Origin: Bacteroidota bacterium
GTDB taxonomy: Bacteria; Bacteroidota; Bacteroidia; Bacteroidales; Paludibacteraceae
Length of the DNA stretch: 64,000 nucleotides
Direction of reading: 5' to 3'
Assembly (NCBI GenBank): GCA_023391625.1
Contig: JAEWAN010000006.1
Span: 434,001 to 498,000 of the forward strand
Shown here: positions 26,040-33,533 of the stretch, piece after piece
How positions within the stretch are numbered: the stretch's first letter is position 1
Layout: every line of letters begins with the position of its first letter
Notes under the pieces: model-generated
What the model saw: only the letters and a program-made list of their open reading frames with translations
Told to the model about the DNA's origin: nothing
The model's database searches: none
Made by a program: the position numbers and the translations under genes

Positions 26040-26138
26040 TTATCCTCTGTCCAGACTGTTTTTGTCAGGATTAATGGTACAGATTTCTTCTTCTATCTCT
26101 TTTTGGCTGATTTTTTCTTGTTTTTCTTTCATAACCAT
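26040..26138 (-). CDS. Possible 32-residue hydrophilic peptide gene
   Basis: A 33-codon frame, product beginning MVMKEKQEKISQKEIEEE and ending PDKNSLDRG, with one cysteine. It is charged, without a signal peptide or membrane segment. I do not recognise it. Support comes from the strong terminator placed right behind it and from the lack of any other explanation for this stretch. It could instead be a small RNA with a fortuitous frame. Confidence 0.4.
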   Translation of the reverse strand: MVMKEKQEKISQKEIEEEICTINPDKNSLDRG

Positions 26139-26235
26139 ATTTCTTTAATTATTTATTATTTAAACATCTTATATAGTAAGATTGTTCATGGCAAAAATTA
26201 TTTTAATATTCCGGTATTAAGCATTTATATTTAAT

Positions 26236-26243
26236 TATATTTG
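26236..26243 (+). promoter_or_regulatory. −7 promoter box TATATTTG of dtd
   Basis: Exact TAnnTTTG match, 24 bases before the dtd start codon. Confidence 0.65.
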
Positions 26244-26267
26244 CAGAGTATATATTGATTATAAGAG

Positions 26268-26720
26268 ATGAGAATACTTATTCAAAGGGTAAGCGAGGCT
26301 TCTGTAAAAATAGATGGAAAGATAAAGGATGAAATAGGAAGTGGTTTGTTGGTATTGTTGGGTATAGAAAATAATGATACTATTGATGATGTAAAATGGT
26401 TGTCTGGAAAAGTGGCAAACCTCCGCATATTTGATGATGAAAATGGGGTAATGAATTGTTCTATTTTGGAAAAAGGAGGAGATATATTGCTGGTTAGCCA
26501 GTTTACTTTACATGCTTCTACCAAGAAGGGAAACAGACCTTCTTACATTAAAGCTGCAAAACCGGAAATAGCTATCCCGGTTTATGAGGATTTTATTAAG
26601 GAATTAAGCGCTTTACTGAATAAAGATATAAAAACAGGTGTTTTCGGAGCAGATATGAAAGTATCATTGATTAATGACGGGCCTGTAACTATATGGATAG
26701 ACAGCAAAAACAAAGAATAA
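26268..26720 (+). CDS. dtd: D-aminoacyl-tRNA deacylase
   Basis: Protein of 150 residues that hydrolyses D-aminoacyl-tRNA (D-Tyr-tRNA and others) and also clears glycine mischarged on tRNA-Ala. The family signatures SQFTLHAS (around residue 78) and NDGPVTIWID (C-terminal) are present, as is the MRILIQRVSEASV start. In several Bacteroides genomes dtd sits beside uvrC; here it is about 11.6 kb away on the other side of the candidate origin. The next gene, pssA, follows after 59 bases. Confidence 0.96.
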   Translation: MRILIQRVSEASVKIDGKIKDEIGSGLLVLLGIENNDTIDDVKWLSGKVANLRIFDDENGVMNCSILEKGGDILLVSQFTLHASTKKGNRPSYIKAAKPEIAIPVYEDFIKELSALLNKDIKTGVFGADMKVSLINDGPVTIWIDSKNKE

Positions 26721-26779
26721 TTTTTTAGAATACATAGTATAATTAATTTATATTTTTACCGTTTAAGTAACTGAATGAT

Positions 26780-27472
26780 ATGAGTATAACAAAAAAAATT
26801 CCGAATACAATAACCTGTCTTAATTTGTTTTCAGGTTGTATAGCTGTATATTGTGGATTTACAGGTATTTATGGATGGGCGTTCTTTTTTGTTTTGTTGG
26901 CAGCCATATTTGATTTTTTTGATGGTTTTGCTGCCCGATTGCTGAAAGCCTATTCTAATATAGGAAAAGAATTAGATTCTTTGGCTGATGTGATTAGTTT
27001 TGGTTTAGTTCCGGGAGCTATGGTTTTTTCCGCATTGCAGCAATCCGACCTTCCTGAATATATGGCATTGGTAGGTTTCTTGATTCCGGTATTTTCAGCA
27101 CTTCGTTTGGCTAAATTTAATATAGATGAACGTCAAACATCTTCATTTTTAGGGTTACCTACGCCGGCAAACGCTATTTTTTGGGGTGGACTTTTATACT
27201 CTTATTCTGATTTTTTTATTTTTCAACCTTGGATACTGGTTGCTTTAGTACTATTATTTAGCGCTTTACTTGTATCGGAAATACCTATGTTTTCTCTTAA
27301 ATCCAAGGGCTTTTCATGGAAGGAAAATAAAACGCAATATATTTATTTGATAGGATGTTTGATTTTGCTGGTTTTTATGTGGGACAATGCTTTTGCTCCT
27401 ATCATTGCATGGTATATATTTTTCTCTGTAGTTATGAATTTTACAGGAAGCAAAAAGGCTTCTGTCAAGTAG
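26780..27472 (+). CDS. pssA: CDP-diacylglycerol-serine O-phosphatidyltransferase
   Basis: Integral membrane enzyme of 230 residues that makes phosphatidylserine, the precursor of phosphatidylethanolamine. The CDP-alcohol phosphatidyltransferase signature DG-x2-AR-x8-G-x3-D-x3-D is seen at residues 48-70 (DGFAARLLKAYSNIGKELDS). About six to eight membrane helices follow the pattern of type II PssA. Likely co-transcribed with dtd from the box at 26236. No psd gene is nearby. Confidence 0.94.
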   Translation: MSITKKIPNTITCLNLFSGCIAVYCGFTGIYGWAFFFVLLAAIFDFFDGFAARLLKAYSNIGKELDSLADVISFGLVPGAMVFSALQQSDLPEYMALVGFLIPVFSALRLAKFNIDERQTSSFLGLPTPANAIFWGGLLYSYSDFFIFQPWILVALVLLFSALLVSEIPMFSLKSKGFSWKENKTQYIYLIGCLILLVFMWDNAFAPIIAWYIFFSVVMNFTGSKKASVK

Positions 27473-27562
27473 AAAGGTGCAATAGTGCTTATTTATGTGG
27501 TTAAAACTTTGAATTTTGTATAAAAAAATAAATTGAAAGTTGAGTATTGGATTTTCTTTTTT

Positions 27563-27570
27563 TAAATTTG
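27563..27570 (+). promoter_or_regulatory. −7 promoter box TAAATTTG
   Basis: Exact TAnnTTTG match, giving a leader of about 75 bases before the conserved hypothetical gene at 27647. Confidence 0.55.
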
Positions 27571-27646
27571 CAAGCCATAGAGGGAAATTTGTTTTTACAA
27601 ATTATTGAATAAGTTAATGTTTAAATAAAATAATAAAGAATATTAC

Positions 27647-28363
27647 ATGAAAACTGTTTCGAAAATTTTGCTTGGAATTGCTATCGTTTTTCTGGCATAT
27701 TTATGTATAATGAGTATTGTTACACCTATTCAGTTTGAAAATATAAGGGTAGCCAGAGAAAAGGATGTTATAAATCGTTTAATAGACCTACGTAAAGCTG
27801 AATTGGAATATAAAGATCAATTTAATGAGTTTACAGACAGTATGCCTAAATTGATAGAATTTGTAAGAACAGGAAAGAAAAAAATTGTACAAAAAGAAGG
27901 TGCTCTTACAGATGCTCAGTTAGAATCTGGTTTAACGGAAAGACAAGCTGTAAAAATTGTGAACAGTGGTAATATGAAGGAAATCAAAGCTAAAGGTTTG
28001 GAAGGTTTCCGTCGTGATACTATGCTGGTAGATGTAATTGAAGAACTTTATGCCGGAAAATATACCCGGGAAAACATTGATCAGATGGCAATCATTCCAT
28101 ATTCTGAAAATGCTCAGTTTTTGCTTAAAGTGAATAACGATTATAAAAATGATATAGGAATTCGTATTCCTTTATTTGAAGCGCTTGCTCCATACGAAGC
28201 ATATTTACATGATTTAGATCGTCAGGAATTACTTAACCTGATTGATAGGGACAGACAAATGGATAAAGAAGATGATGATCCTCAAATATTGAAAACAAAG
28301 AAATACGGTTTGAAAGTTGGTTCTGTAAAAGAACCTAATAACAATGCAGGTAACTGGGAATAA
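27647..28363 (+). CDS. Conserved membrane-anchored hypothetical protein
   Basis: Protein of 238 residues with one N-terminal membrane helix (ILLGIAIVFLAYLCIMSIV) and a large soluble part that would face the periplasm. It has a helical start (NIRVAREKDVINRLIDLRKAELEYKDQF) and a later segment with PLFEALAPYEAYLHDLD. The order hypothetical, DUF3822, rsmD recurs in Bacteroides genomes as I remember them, so it is probably a core Bacteroidales protein. No enzymatic motif is seen and the function is unknown. Confidence 0.75.
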   Translation: MKTVSKILLGIAIVFLAYLCIMSIVTPIQFENIRVAREKDVINRLIDLRKAELEYKDQFNEFTDSMPKLIEFVRTGKKKIVQKEGALTDAQLESGLTERQAVKIVNSGNMKEIKAKGLEGFRRDTMLVDVIEELYAGKYTRENIDQMAIIPYSENAQFLLKVNNDYKNDIGIRIPLFEALAPYEAYLHDLDRQELLNLIDRDRQMDKEDDDPQILKTKKYGLKVGSVKEPNNNAGNWE

Positions 28364-28438
28364 ATAGTTTCTATTCGTGAAAATATTTAATAAATAATGT
28401 TTTTGGGATAGAAAATATAAGAGATAACTCAGGTATAT

Positions 28439-29149
28439 ATGTCGCAAAATAAATATATTTTATCCATCCGGGTTAGCTCGGATGGATTTTTTTTATCTGT
28501 TCGTGATAGCAATAGTGGTGTTACTTTTTTAAATAGAGTGATTCCGGCTTTGCCTTTTTCTTTATGCACTGATGATATAATAAATCTTTTAAGTATTGAA
28601 AAGGAGATTATTCATGGGGAATATTGTAAGGTGGAATTAATTGTGGAAACAGATGAATATGTATTTGTGCCTGCAACTATATTTAATCCTAAAGAAACAG
28701 ATACTTATTTTTATTTTCAATATGCGAATAATGACGATAATATCGTTTTATTCAATAGAATTGCCGACAGGGATACTGTAAATGTATTTTCTGTTCCGAA
28801 AAGTGTATATAAAGCTTTAAATGACCTGTTTCCGGACCAAAGTATTGTGCACCATTTAAGTAATATATTATCGGATAGAATTAATTCCGGTAAGGATGTT
28901 CTTTTTGTGTGGGTCAGAGCTCAGTCTTTTGATGTAATGGCATTGGATAACAATAAGTTGTGTTTAATAAATACTTACCATTACCGTACTTCAGAAGACA
29001 TGGCTTATTATATATTGAGCATATTTGAACAATTAAATCTGGATCCGGAAATAACGATAGTAAGATTATATCAGAGAGAGAAAACATTTACACATCAGTA
29101 TATATTGTCGCAGTATGTGAAAAATTGCGATGTCCTTTTACAAAGTTAA
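28439..29149 (+). CDS. DUF3822-family protein
   Basis: Protein of 236 residues without a signal peptide. The segments LSIRVSSDGFFLSVRD, VPATIFNPKETDTYFYFQYA, FLFVWVRAQSFDVMAL-like core and the closing IVRLYQRE look like an actin-like (ASKHA) fold as proposed for DUF3822, but without clear phosphate-binding loops. It lies directly upstream of rsmD and the coding ends nearly touch, suggesting co-transcription. Molecular role unknown. Confidence 0.65.
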   Translation: MSQNKYILSIRVSSDGFFLSVRDSNSGVTFLNRVIPALPFSLCTDDIINLLSIEKEIIHGEYCKVELIVETDEYVFVPATIFNPKETDTYFYFQYANNDDNIVLFNRIADRDTVNVFSVPKSVYKALNDLFPDQSIVHHLSNILSDRINSGKDVLFVWVRAQSFDVMALDNNKLCLINTYHYRTSEDMAYYILSIFEQLNLDPEITIVRLYQREKTFTHQYILSQYVKNCDVLLQS

Positions 29150-29157
29150 GATTTGAA

Positions 29158-29694
29158 ATGAGAATAATAAGCGGAAAATATAAAGGTAGACGTATTACTC
29201 CTCCGGCTAATATATCAGCCCGACCTACTACTGATTTTGCCAAAGAGGGCTTGTTTAATACATTGTCCAACATGGTAGATTTTGAGGATATTTGTGTGCT
29301 TGATTTATTTGCGGGTACGGGAAGCATAAGTATTGAGTTTTTATCCCGTGGAAGTCAAGAGGTGACCGCTATTGAATTAAATGACCGTCAGCTGGCATTT
29401 ATACGCAAAACGTGTAATGATTTAAAAATAGACAATTTAAACCTTATTAAAGGAGATGTTTTTAAGTACTTAAGCAGAGCCGGTTTGAAATATGACCTTA
29501 TATTTGCAGATCCTCCTTATGATCTTTCTAATTTACAGGATTTACCTGATTTGATTTTTAAATATGACTTATTGGATAAGGATGGATTATTTATACTGGA
29601 ACATTCTGCAAAAAATAGTTTTGAAAATCATCCTAATTTTTCAGAACATCGTAAATATGGAAATGTAAATTTCTCCTTTTTTGAAGTAAAATGA
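29158..29694 (+). CDS. rsmD: 16S rRNA guanine-966 N2-methyltransferase
   Basis: AdoMet-dependent methyltransferase of 178 residues acting on 16S rRNA G966. The start MRIISGKYKGRRI is characteristic, the AdoMet site is VLDLFAGTGSISIEFLSRG, and the catalytic motif is DPPY in IFADPPYDL. The ATG at 29158 was chosen because it gives the conserved N terminus; an upstream in-frame start would overlap the DUF3822 gene. A strong terminator follows. Confidence 0.93.
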   Translation: MRIISGKYKGRRITPPANISARPTTDFAKEGLFNTLSNMVDFEDICVLDLFAGTGSISIEFLSRGSQEVTAIELNDRQLAFIRKTCNDLKIDNLNLIKGDVFKYLSRAGLKYDLIFADPPYDLSNLQDLPDLIFKYDLLDKDGLFILEHSAKNSFENHPNFSEHRKYGNVNFSFFEVK

Positions 29695-29717
29695 TAATAA
29701 GATTTTTATATGAATTG

Positions 29718-29750
29718 TATCCCTAAAAGTGGTTTTAGCTTTTAGGGATA
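29718..29750 (+). terminator. Terminator of the dtd-rsmD gene series
   Basis: 12-base-pair stem TATCCCTAAAAG / CTTTTAGGGATA followed by eight T residues. Confidence 0.88.
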
Positions 29751-29995
29751 TTTTTTTTGAATAGAAATATAAGCTGTTCTATATTGCTTTCTGTTTTTAT
29801 TTTGGTGAAAGAAACAAATATTTATTTTTCGGTTATTGTATAGAAAGTCTATTGAATAAAATGTAATTATTTGAATAATATGATATTATGGATATTTTTA
29901 ATTTATATTTTGATTATTATGCTTATAAAAGTCAGCTTAAAGATTTTGAATTATAAAATTATATTACTGTTGTAATAGGTGGATTATATGAAAAG

Positions 29996-30035
29996 AAATG
30001 GATTGAATCTTGCATTACACAGGTTCAATCCATTT
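29996..30035 (-). terminator. Terminator of the ExbB/ExbD/TonB/DJ-1 operon
   Basis: 12-base-pair stem AAATGGATTGAA / TTCAATCCATTT, ending in a T-rich tract on both strands. Confidence 0.75.
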
Positions 30036-30067
30036 TTTAATTTGACTTTGATTTATCTGATTTTAAA

Positions 30068-30604
30068 TCATTTCAGTAACAGTGCTTCGGCTATTTTGTC
30101 GGCTTCTTCTTTACCTTTAATTACTTCCAGGAGTGTGAGGGCAAATTGCATGGAGAAACCAGGTCCACGGCCGGTTATAATATTTCCGTCAATAATGACC
30201 GCTTCAGGAGAAAAAGAAGCTCCATCAAGGTATTGTTCAAAGCCGGGATAAGCCGTAGCTCGTTTTCCTTTAAGTAAGCCTAATCCTCCTAATACCATAG
30301 GAGCTGCACAAATAGCTGCTATTTTTTTTCCTGAATTATAAAATTCTTTGATTTTTTCTTTTAATCCTTCGTGGTTGTTTAGTGCTGTTGTTCCTCCGGG
30401 AAGGATAAGCATATCCTTATTTGAAAAGTCGGTATCTTCAAATAATATGTCAGCAATAACCGGTATATTATGGCTTCCCATAACTTCTTTTTTTCCGGTT
30501 ATAGATACTGTTGTAACGTCCACTTTTCCACGACGTAATATATCTACAGTAGCTAAAGCCTCTATTTCTTCAAAGCCGTCAACTAAAAAAAGCAATGTTT
30601 TCAT
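30068..30604 (-). CDS. DJ-1/ThiJ/PfpI family protein
   Basis: Protein of 178 residues of the DJ-1 superfamily. The reactive cysteine is C99 in the elbow IAAICAAPMVLG, with the supporting glutamate in DGFEEIEA near residue 15. Relatives include YajL-type chaperones or glyoxalase/deglycase enzymes and ThiJ; which activity applies is open. It is the last gene of a leftward series after TonB with 29 bases between them, so it is likely co-transcribed with the energy-transduction genes. Confidence 0.88.
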   Translation of the reverse strand: MKTLLFLVDGFEEIEALATVDILRRGKVDVTTVSITGKKEVMGSHNIPVIADILFEDTDFSNKDMLILPGGTTALNNHEGLKEKIKEFYNSGKKIAAICAAPMVLGGLGLLKGKRATAYPGFEQYLDGASFSPEAVIIDGNIITGRGPGFSMQFALTLLEVIKGKEEADKIAEALLLK

Positions 30605-30633
30605 AGTTTTTAATTTTAAATGTTGAAAATGAA

Positions 30634-31458
30634 TTACATTAATTTAAAGTTGTAAGTTATTGTACCGAATGAATCTTTGCTTCCGGTAGAAAACTTGGTT
30701 TTTAAAGCAGCCGATTTTGTTGCTTCCAGGGTCACATGGTCAGAGATATCGGTTGGAGTGCCTATTGTGGCACTGATGACATTTCCTTCTTTATCTACAC
30801 GTATATTAATAGTTATAGTGCCTTCTACGTTTTTAGAATAGGTAGGCGTAACGAATTTTCCGACCAATGACCTTCCTTCCAACGACCATGAATTGCCACC
30901 GGATGAACCGCGTCCTACGGGATTTCCTTGCTGGTTTGAACCTTTGGTTATACCTGTGCCTTGTGTGTCGCTTCCAGTACCGCTAAAAGCACTTGCTAAT
31001 GCATTGGCCCGGTCGATAGCTTCTTGTTTTTTTCTTTTTTCTTCTTCCTGTCTTCGTTCTTCGGCTAACCTTTGTTCTTCAGCTAATTTTCGTTCTCTTT
31101 CTAAGCGAAGTTGCTCTTCTTTTTCTTTTTTCTTTTTTTCTTCTTTTTCTTTTTGTTTAGCCAGCTCCAGAGAATTATCATCTTGAGTAAGCAAATCCTG
31201 TTGATTGGTAGTTTGCTGTGATGGTTCATTGGAATTGTCAGCAGGAGGGGTTGAAACAGGAGATGAAGAAGATTGAGGAAGTTGTGTGCTGGTACTGGGT
31301 CCCCTACCCCCTCCTTCAAATGAATTGCCGAAACTGACAATTATTCCTTCATCTTCGGGTGTTTTATTGCCCGGCATGTAAATAAGGAATAACAACAGTA
31401 TTACCAGGCCACAAAAAATGGCTGAGCCTATTATACCATATAAATCAGATTTCTTCAC
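30634..31458 (-). CDS. TonB/TolA-type energy transducer
   Basis: Protein of 274 residues with one N-terminal membrane helix (IIGSAIFCGLVILLLFLIYM). A Pro/Ser/Thr-rich stretch is followed by a highly charged Lys/Glu helix at about 105-150 (repeated KEKEEKKKKEKEE-like sequence). The C-terminal TonB domain spans about 190-274 (SLEGRSLVGKFVTPTYSKNVEG, TINIRVDKEGNVISA). The long charged helix recalls TolA. With ExbD and ExbB upstream it should couple the proton gradient to outer-membrane receptors. Confidence 0.85.
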   Translation of the reverse strand: MKKSDLYGIIGSAIFCGLVILLLFLIYMPGNKTPEDEGIIVSFGNSFEGGGRGPSTSTQLPQSSSSPVSTPPADNSNEPSQQTTNQQDLLTQDDNSLELAKQKEKEEKKKKEKEEQLRLERERKLAEEQRLAEERRQEEEKRKKQEAIDRANALASAFSGTGSDTQGTGITKGSNQQGNPVGRGSSGGNSWSLEGRSLVGKFVTPTYSKNVEGTITINIRVDKEGNVISATIGTPTDISDHVTLEATKSAALKTKFSTGSKDSFGTITYNFKLM

Positions 31459-31463
31459 GTTGT

Positions 31464-31877
31464 TTATTTAGACTTTTTCGTGGCAATTACTAATTTTAGT
31501 TTATTTTGATTGGCTATATCAAGCACCCTGACTACTTCTTTGTATGCTATATTCTGGTCTGCATGCAGAGCAATGTATGTAGTAGTATCCTGTGCTACAA
31601 TGTCCATGATATATCCTTCAAGCAAATCAGGAGATATTTGTTCCGGACGTGAATTACCTTTAGCTACATAGTAGTTTCCGTTTTCGTCTATTGACACTTT
31701 GGCTACTAATGCTTTTGTTGTCGTTTTAGCCCTGCTTTGGGGTAAATTTATTTTTATGTCGTTTGGCGACGACATGGTAGATGCCATGACAAAAAAGAGA
31801 AGCAATAGAAATATAATGTCTGTCATGGAGGACATGGAAAATCCTGCTTCTATTTTATTTCGTTTTTTTAATGCCAT
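31464..31877 (-). CDS. exbD: ExbD/TolR biopolymer transport protein
   Basis: Protein of 137 residues with a single N-terminal membrane helix carrying the proton-pathway aspartate D20 (SSMTDIIFLLLLFFVMAS), followed by a small periplasmic domain (INLPQSRAKTT, VSIDENGNYYVAKG, DQNIAYKEVVRVLDIA). Works with ExbB and the TonB-like protein in the inner membrane. Only 5 bases separate it from the TonB-type gene. Confidence 0.93.
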   Translation of the reverse strand: MALKKRNKIEAGFSMSSMTDIIFLLLLFFVMASTMSSPNDIKINLPQSRAKTTTKALVAKVSIDENGNYYVAKGNSRPEQISPDLLEGYIMDIVAQDTTTYIALHADQNIAYKEVVRVLDIANQNKLKLVIATKKSK

Positions 31878-31922
31878 AATTATATGTTGGTTGTCTATCC
31901 GTTGATGAATAGTTTATTTTTC

Positions 31923-32612
31923 TTATTTCGCCGGTTCATTAAGTATATCCATAAATTCCATCGTTTTTGATTCAAGGTTACGTACTACTGAATCTACACG
32001 GGAAACCAAATAATTATAGGCGAAATAAGCTAAAATACCTACAATAAGACCGCCTATGGTTGTTACCATGGCTTGATACATACCACTTGATAGGTCACCA
32101 ATTTGTATTGTACCTTCACTATTGTTTGCCATATTGAAAAATGTGACTACCATTCCGGTAACTGTACCCAAGAAACCTAACATTGGAGCGCCTCCGGAAA
32201 TAGATGCCATAATAACCAGACCTTTTTCTAGATTGGCTATTTCCAGGTTACCAACGTTTTCTATGGCGACCATAATGTCGTTTAACGGACGTCCCAGACG
32301 GCTGATTCCTTTCTCAATCATGCGTGAAGAAGGTGTATTGACTTCCTTGCATAATTTAATGGCCGATTCTATTTTTCCATCATGAATATAATCTTTGATC
32401 CGGTTCATGAACGAATTATCTTCTTTTGAAGCTTGTTTTAAGGTGATAAGCCGTTCTATAAATAAATATACTCCGAAAGCCAGCATTGCTGCCAAAACAA
32501 TCATAATGGGTCCGCCATACGTGGCCATAGTCCATAGATTCATAGATGGTTGTTGTTCCACTACTTGTGTCACAACTTCAGGTGCGGCTTGTAAAATAAG
32601 CATTAAATTCAT
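31923..32612 (-). CDS. exbB: MotA/TolQ/ExbB proton-channel protein
   Basis: Protein of 229 residues with three membrane helices: near residue 30-50 (GGPIMIVLAAMLAFGVYLFI), near 135-160 (GGAPMLGFLGTVTGMVVTFF, the signature) and near 175-200 (MVTTIGGLIVGILAYFAYN). Forms the proton channel that drives TonB-type transport. Starts a likely operon exbB-exbD-tonB-DJ-1, with pdxJ 57 bases upstream on the same strand. Confidence 0.93.
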   Translation of the reverse strand: MNLMLILQAAPEVVTQVVEQQPSMNLWTMATYGGPIMIVLAAMLAFGVYLFIERLITLKQASKEDNSFMNRIKDYIHDGKIESAIKLCKEVNTPSSRMIEKGISRLGRPLNDIMVAIENVGNLEIANLEKGLVIMASISGGAPMLGFLGTVTGMVVTFFNMANNSEGTIQIGDLSSGMYQAMVTTIGGLIVGILAYFAYNYLVSRVDSVVRNLESKTMEFMDILNEPAK

Positions 32613-32669
32613 GTCTTTATTGGTTTAATTAGAGTTTCTTTATTGATTGTAATTTAATATGCAGTATTA

Positions 32670-33383
32670 TTAAATTAATTGTTTTTTGTATTGTCTGATT
32701 GTATCTTCCAATCCCAGATATAGAGCATCGGCTATTAGTGCATGCCCAATGGATACTTCATCCAACCATGGAATGTGTTGATGAAGGTAAGCTAAATTAT
32801 CCAGATTAAGGTCATGTCCTGCATTTACTCCTAATCCCAGTTCTTTAGCTAGTTTTGCTGCTTTTACAAAAGGCTCTACAATCATTTCCCGATTTATGGA
32901 ATATTGACTGGCATAAGGTTCGGTATATAGTTCTACCCTATCAGTACCCGTTAGCTTGGCATATTCTATATTTTTAAGATTTGTATCTACGAATATGGAA
33001 ACCCGTATTCCGTATTTTTTAAATTCGCTTGTTATTTCTTTCAGGAAAGATTGATTTTTTACCGTATCCCATCCTGCATTAGAAGTTATGGCTTCCGGCG
33101 GGTCAGGCACTAAAGTTACTTGTTCCGGTTTTACTAAAGTGACCAGTTCTATAAATGATTTGGAAGGGTAACCTTCTATATTGAATTCAGTGGTGATAAG
33201 AGGACGTAAATTATGTACGTCGGCATACCGGATGTGGCGTTCGTCCGGACGTGGGTGAACTGTTATTCCTTCTGCACCGAAACGTTCACAATCCATAGCT
33301 ACTTTACAAATGTCGGGAACGTTTCCTCCCCTGGCATTACGTAGAGTTGCTATTTTGTTGATATTGACACTTAACTTAGTCAT
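32670..33383 (-). CDS. pdxJ: Pyridoxine 5'-phosphate synthase
   Basis: Enzyme of 237 residues that joins deoxyxylulose phosphate and amino-acetone phosphate in the DXP-dependent vitamin B6 pathway. TIM-barrel signatures are SVNINKIATLRNARGG, ITVHPRPDERHI, FNIEGYP, VTLVPDPPEAITSNAGWD and LGVNAGHDLNLDNL. The ATG at 33383 was preferred over a GTG at 33389 because it restores the usual MTKLSVNIN start. The pdxJ-exbB-exbD-tonB order is common in Bacteroides. Confidence 0.95.
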   Translation of the reverse strand: MTKLSVNINKIATLRNARGGNVPDICKVAMDCERFGAEGITVHPRPDERHIRYADVHNLRPLITTEFNIEGYPSKSFIELVTLVKPEQVTLVPDPPEAITSNAGWDTVKNQSFLKEITSEFKKYGIRVSIFVDTNLKNIEYAKLTGTDRVELYTEPYASQYSINREMIVEPFVKAAKLAKELGLGVNAGHDLNLDNLAYLHQHIPWLDEVSIGHALIADALYLGLEDTIRQYKKQLI

Positions 33384-33434
33384 AGTCACTTAAATTAGGA
33401 TATTAGGATTTTACTATTTGTATTTATAATAAAA

Positions 33435-33470
33435 AAACTATTTCTGTGATTTTAATCACAAAAATAGTTT
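33435..33470 (-). terminator. Terminator downstream of the DEAD-box helicase gene
   Basis: Long stem AAACTATTTCTGTGATT / AATCACAAAAATAGTTT with one mismatch, flanked by A and T runs on the two sides. Confidence 0.7.
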
Positions 33471-33533
33471 AAAAATTTTGATCCCTATATAAGATATTTG
33501 TTTTTTCTGATGTTTTCAGTTTCCTTAGGATTT

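Larger units (their letters stand above)
25527..26267. other. Large AT-rich intergenic region with DnaA-box-like sites (candidate oriC)
   Basis: Between the divergent nadA and dtd genes. Six 9-mers resemble DnaA boxes: 25603-25611 (minus), 25725-25733 (plus), 25737-25745 (minus), 25913-25921 (plus), 25923-25931 (plus) and 25935-25943 (minus). Two inverted pairs with identical 3-base spacing stand out (25725-25745 and 25923-25943). The 167 bases between the pairs are very AT-rich, as expected of an unwinding element. Only the right part is accounted for by a 32-codon frame with its terminator and the dtd promoter. Confidence 0.5.
29695..30067. other. Convergent intergenic region
   Basis: Contains a terminator near each end (29718-29750 plus, 29996-30035 minus). 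The 240 bases between are AT-rich and show no reading frame or structure I can support. Confidence 0.6.

Noticed and set aside
31101..31340. Lysine-rich reading frame overlapping the TonB-type gene in another frame
   Set aside because: It is a shadow of the Lys/Glu-rich helix of the TonB-type protein, without start-region signals or homology.
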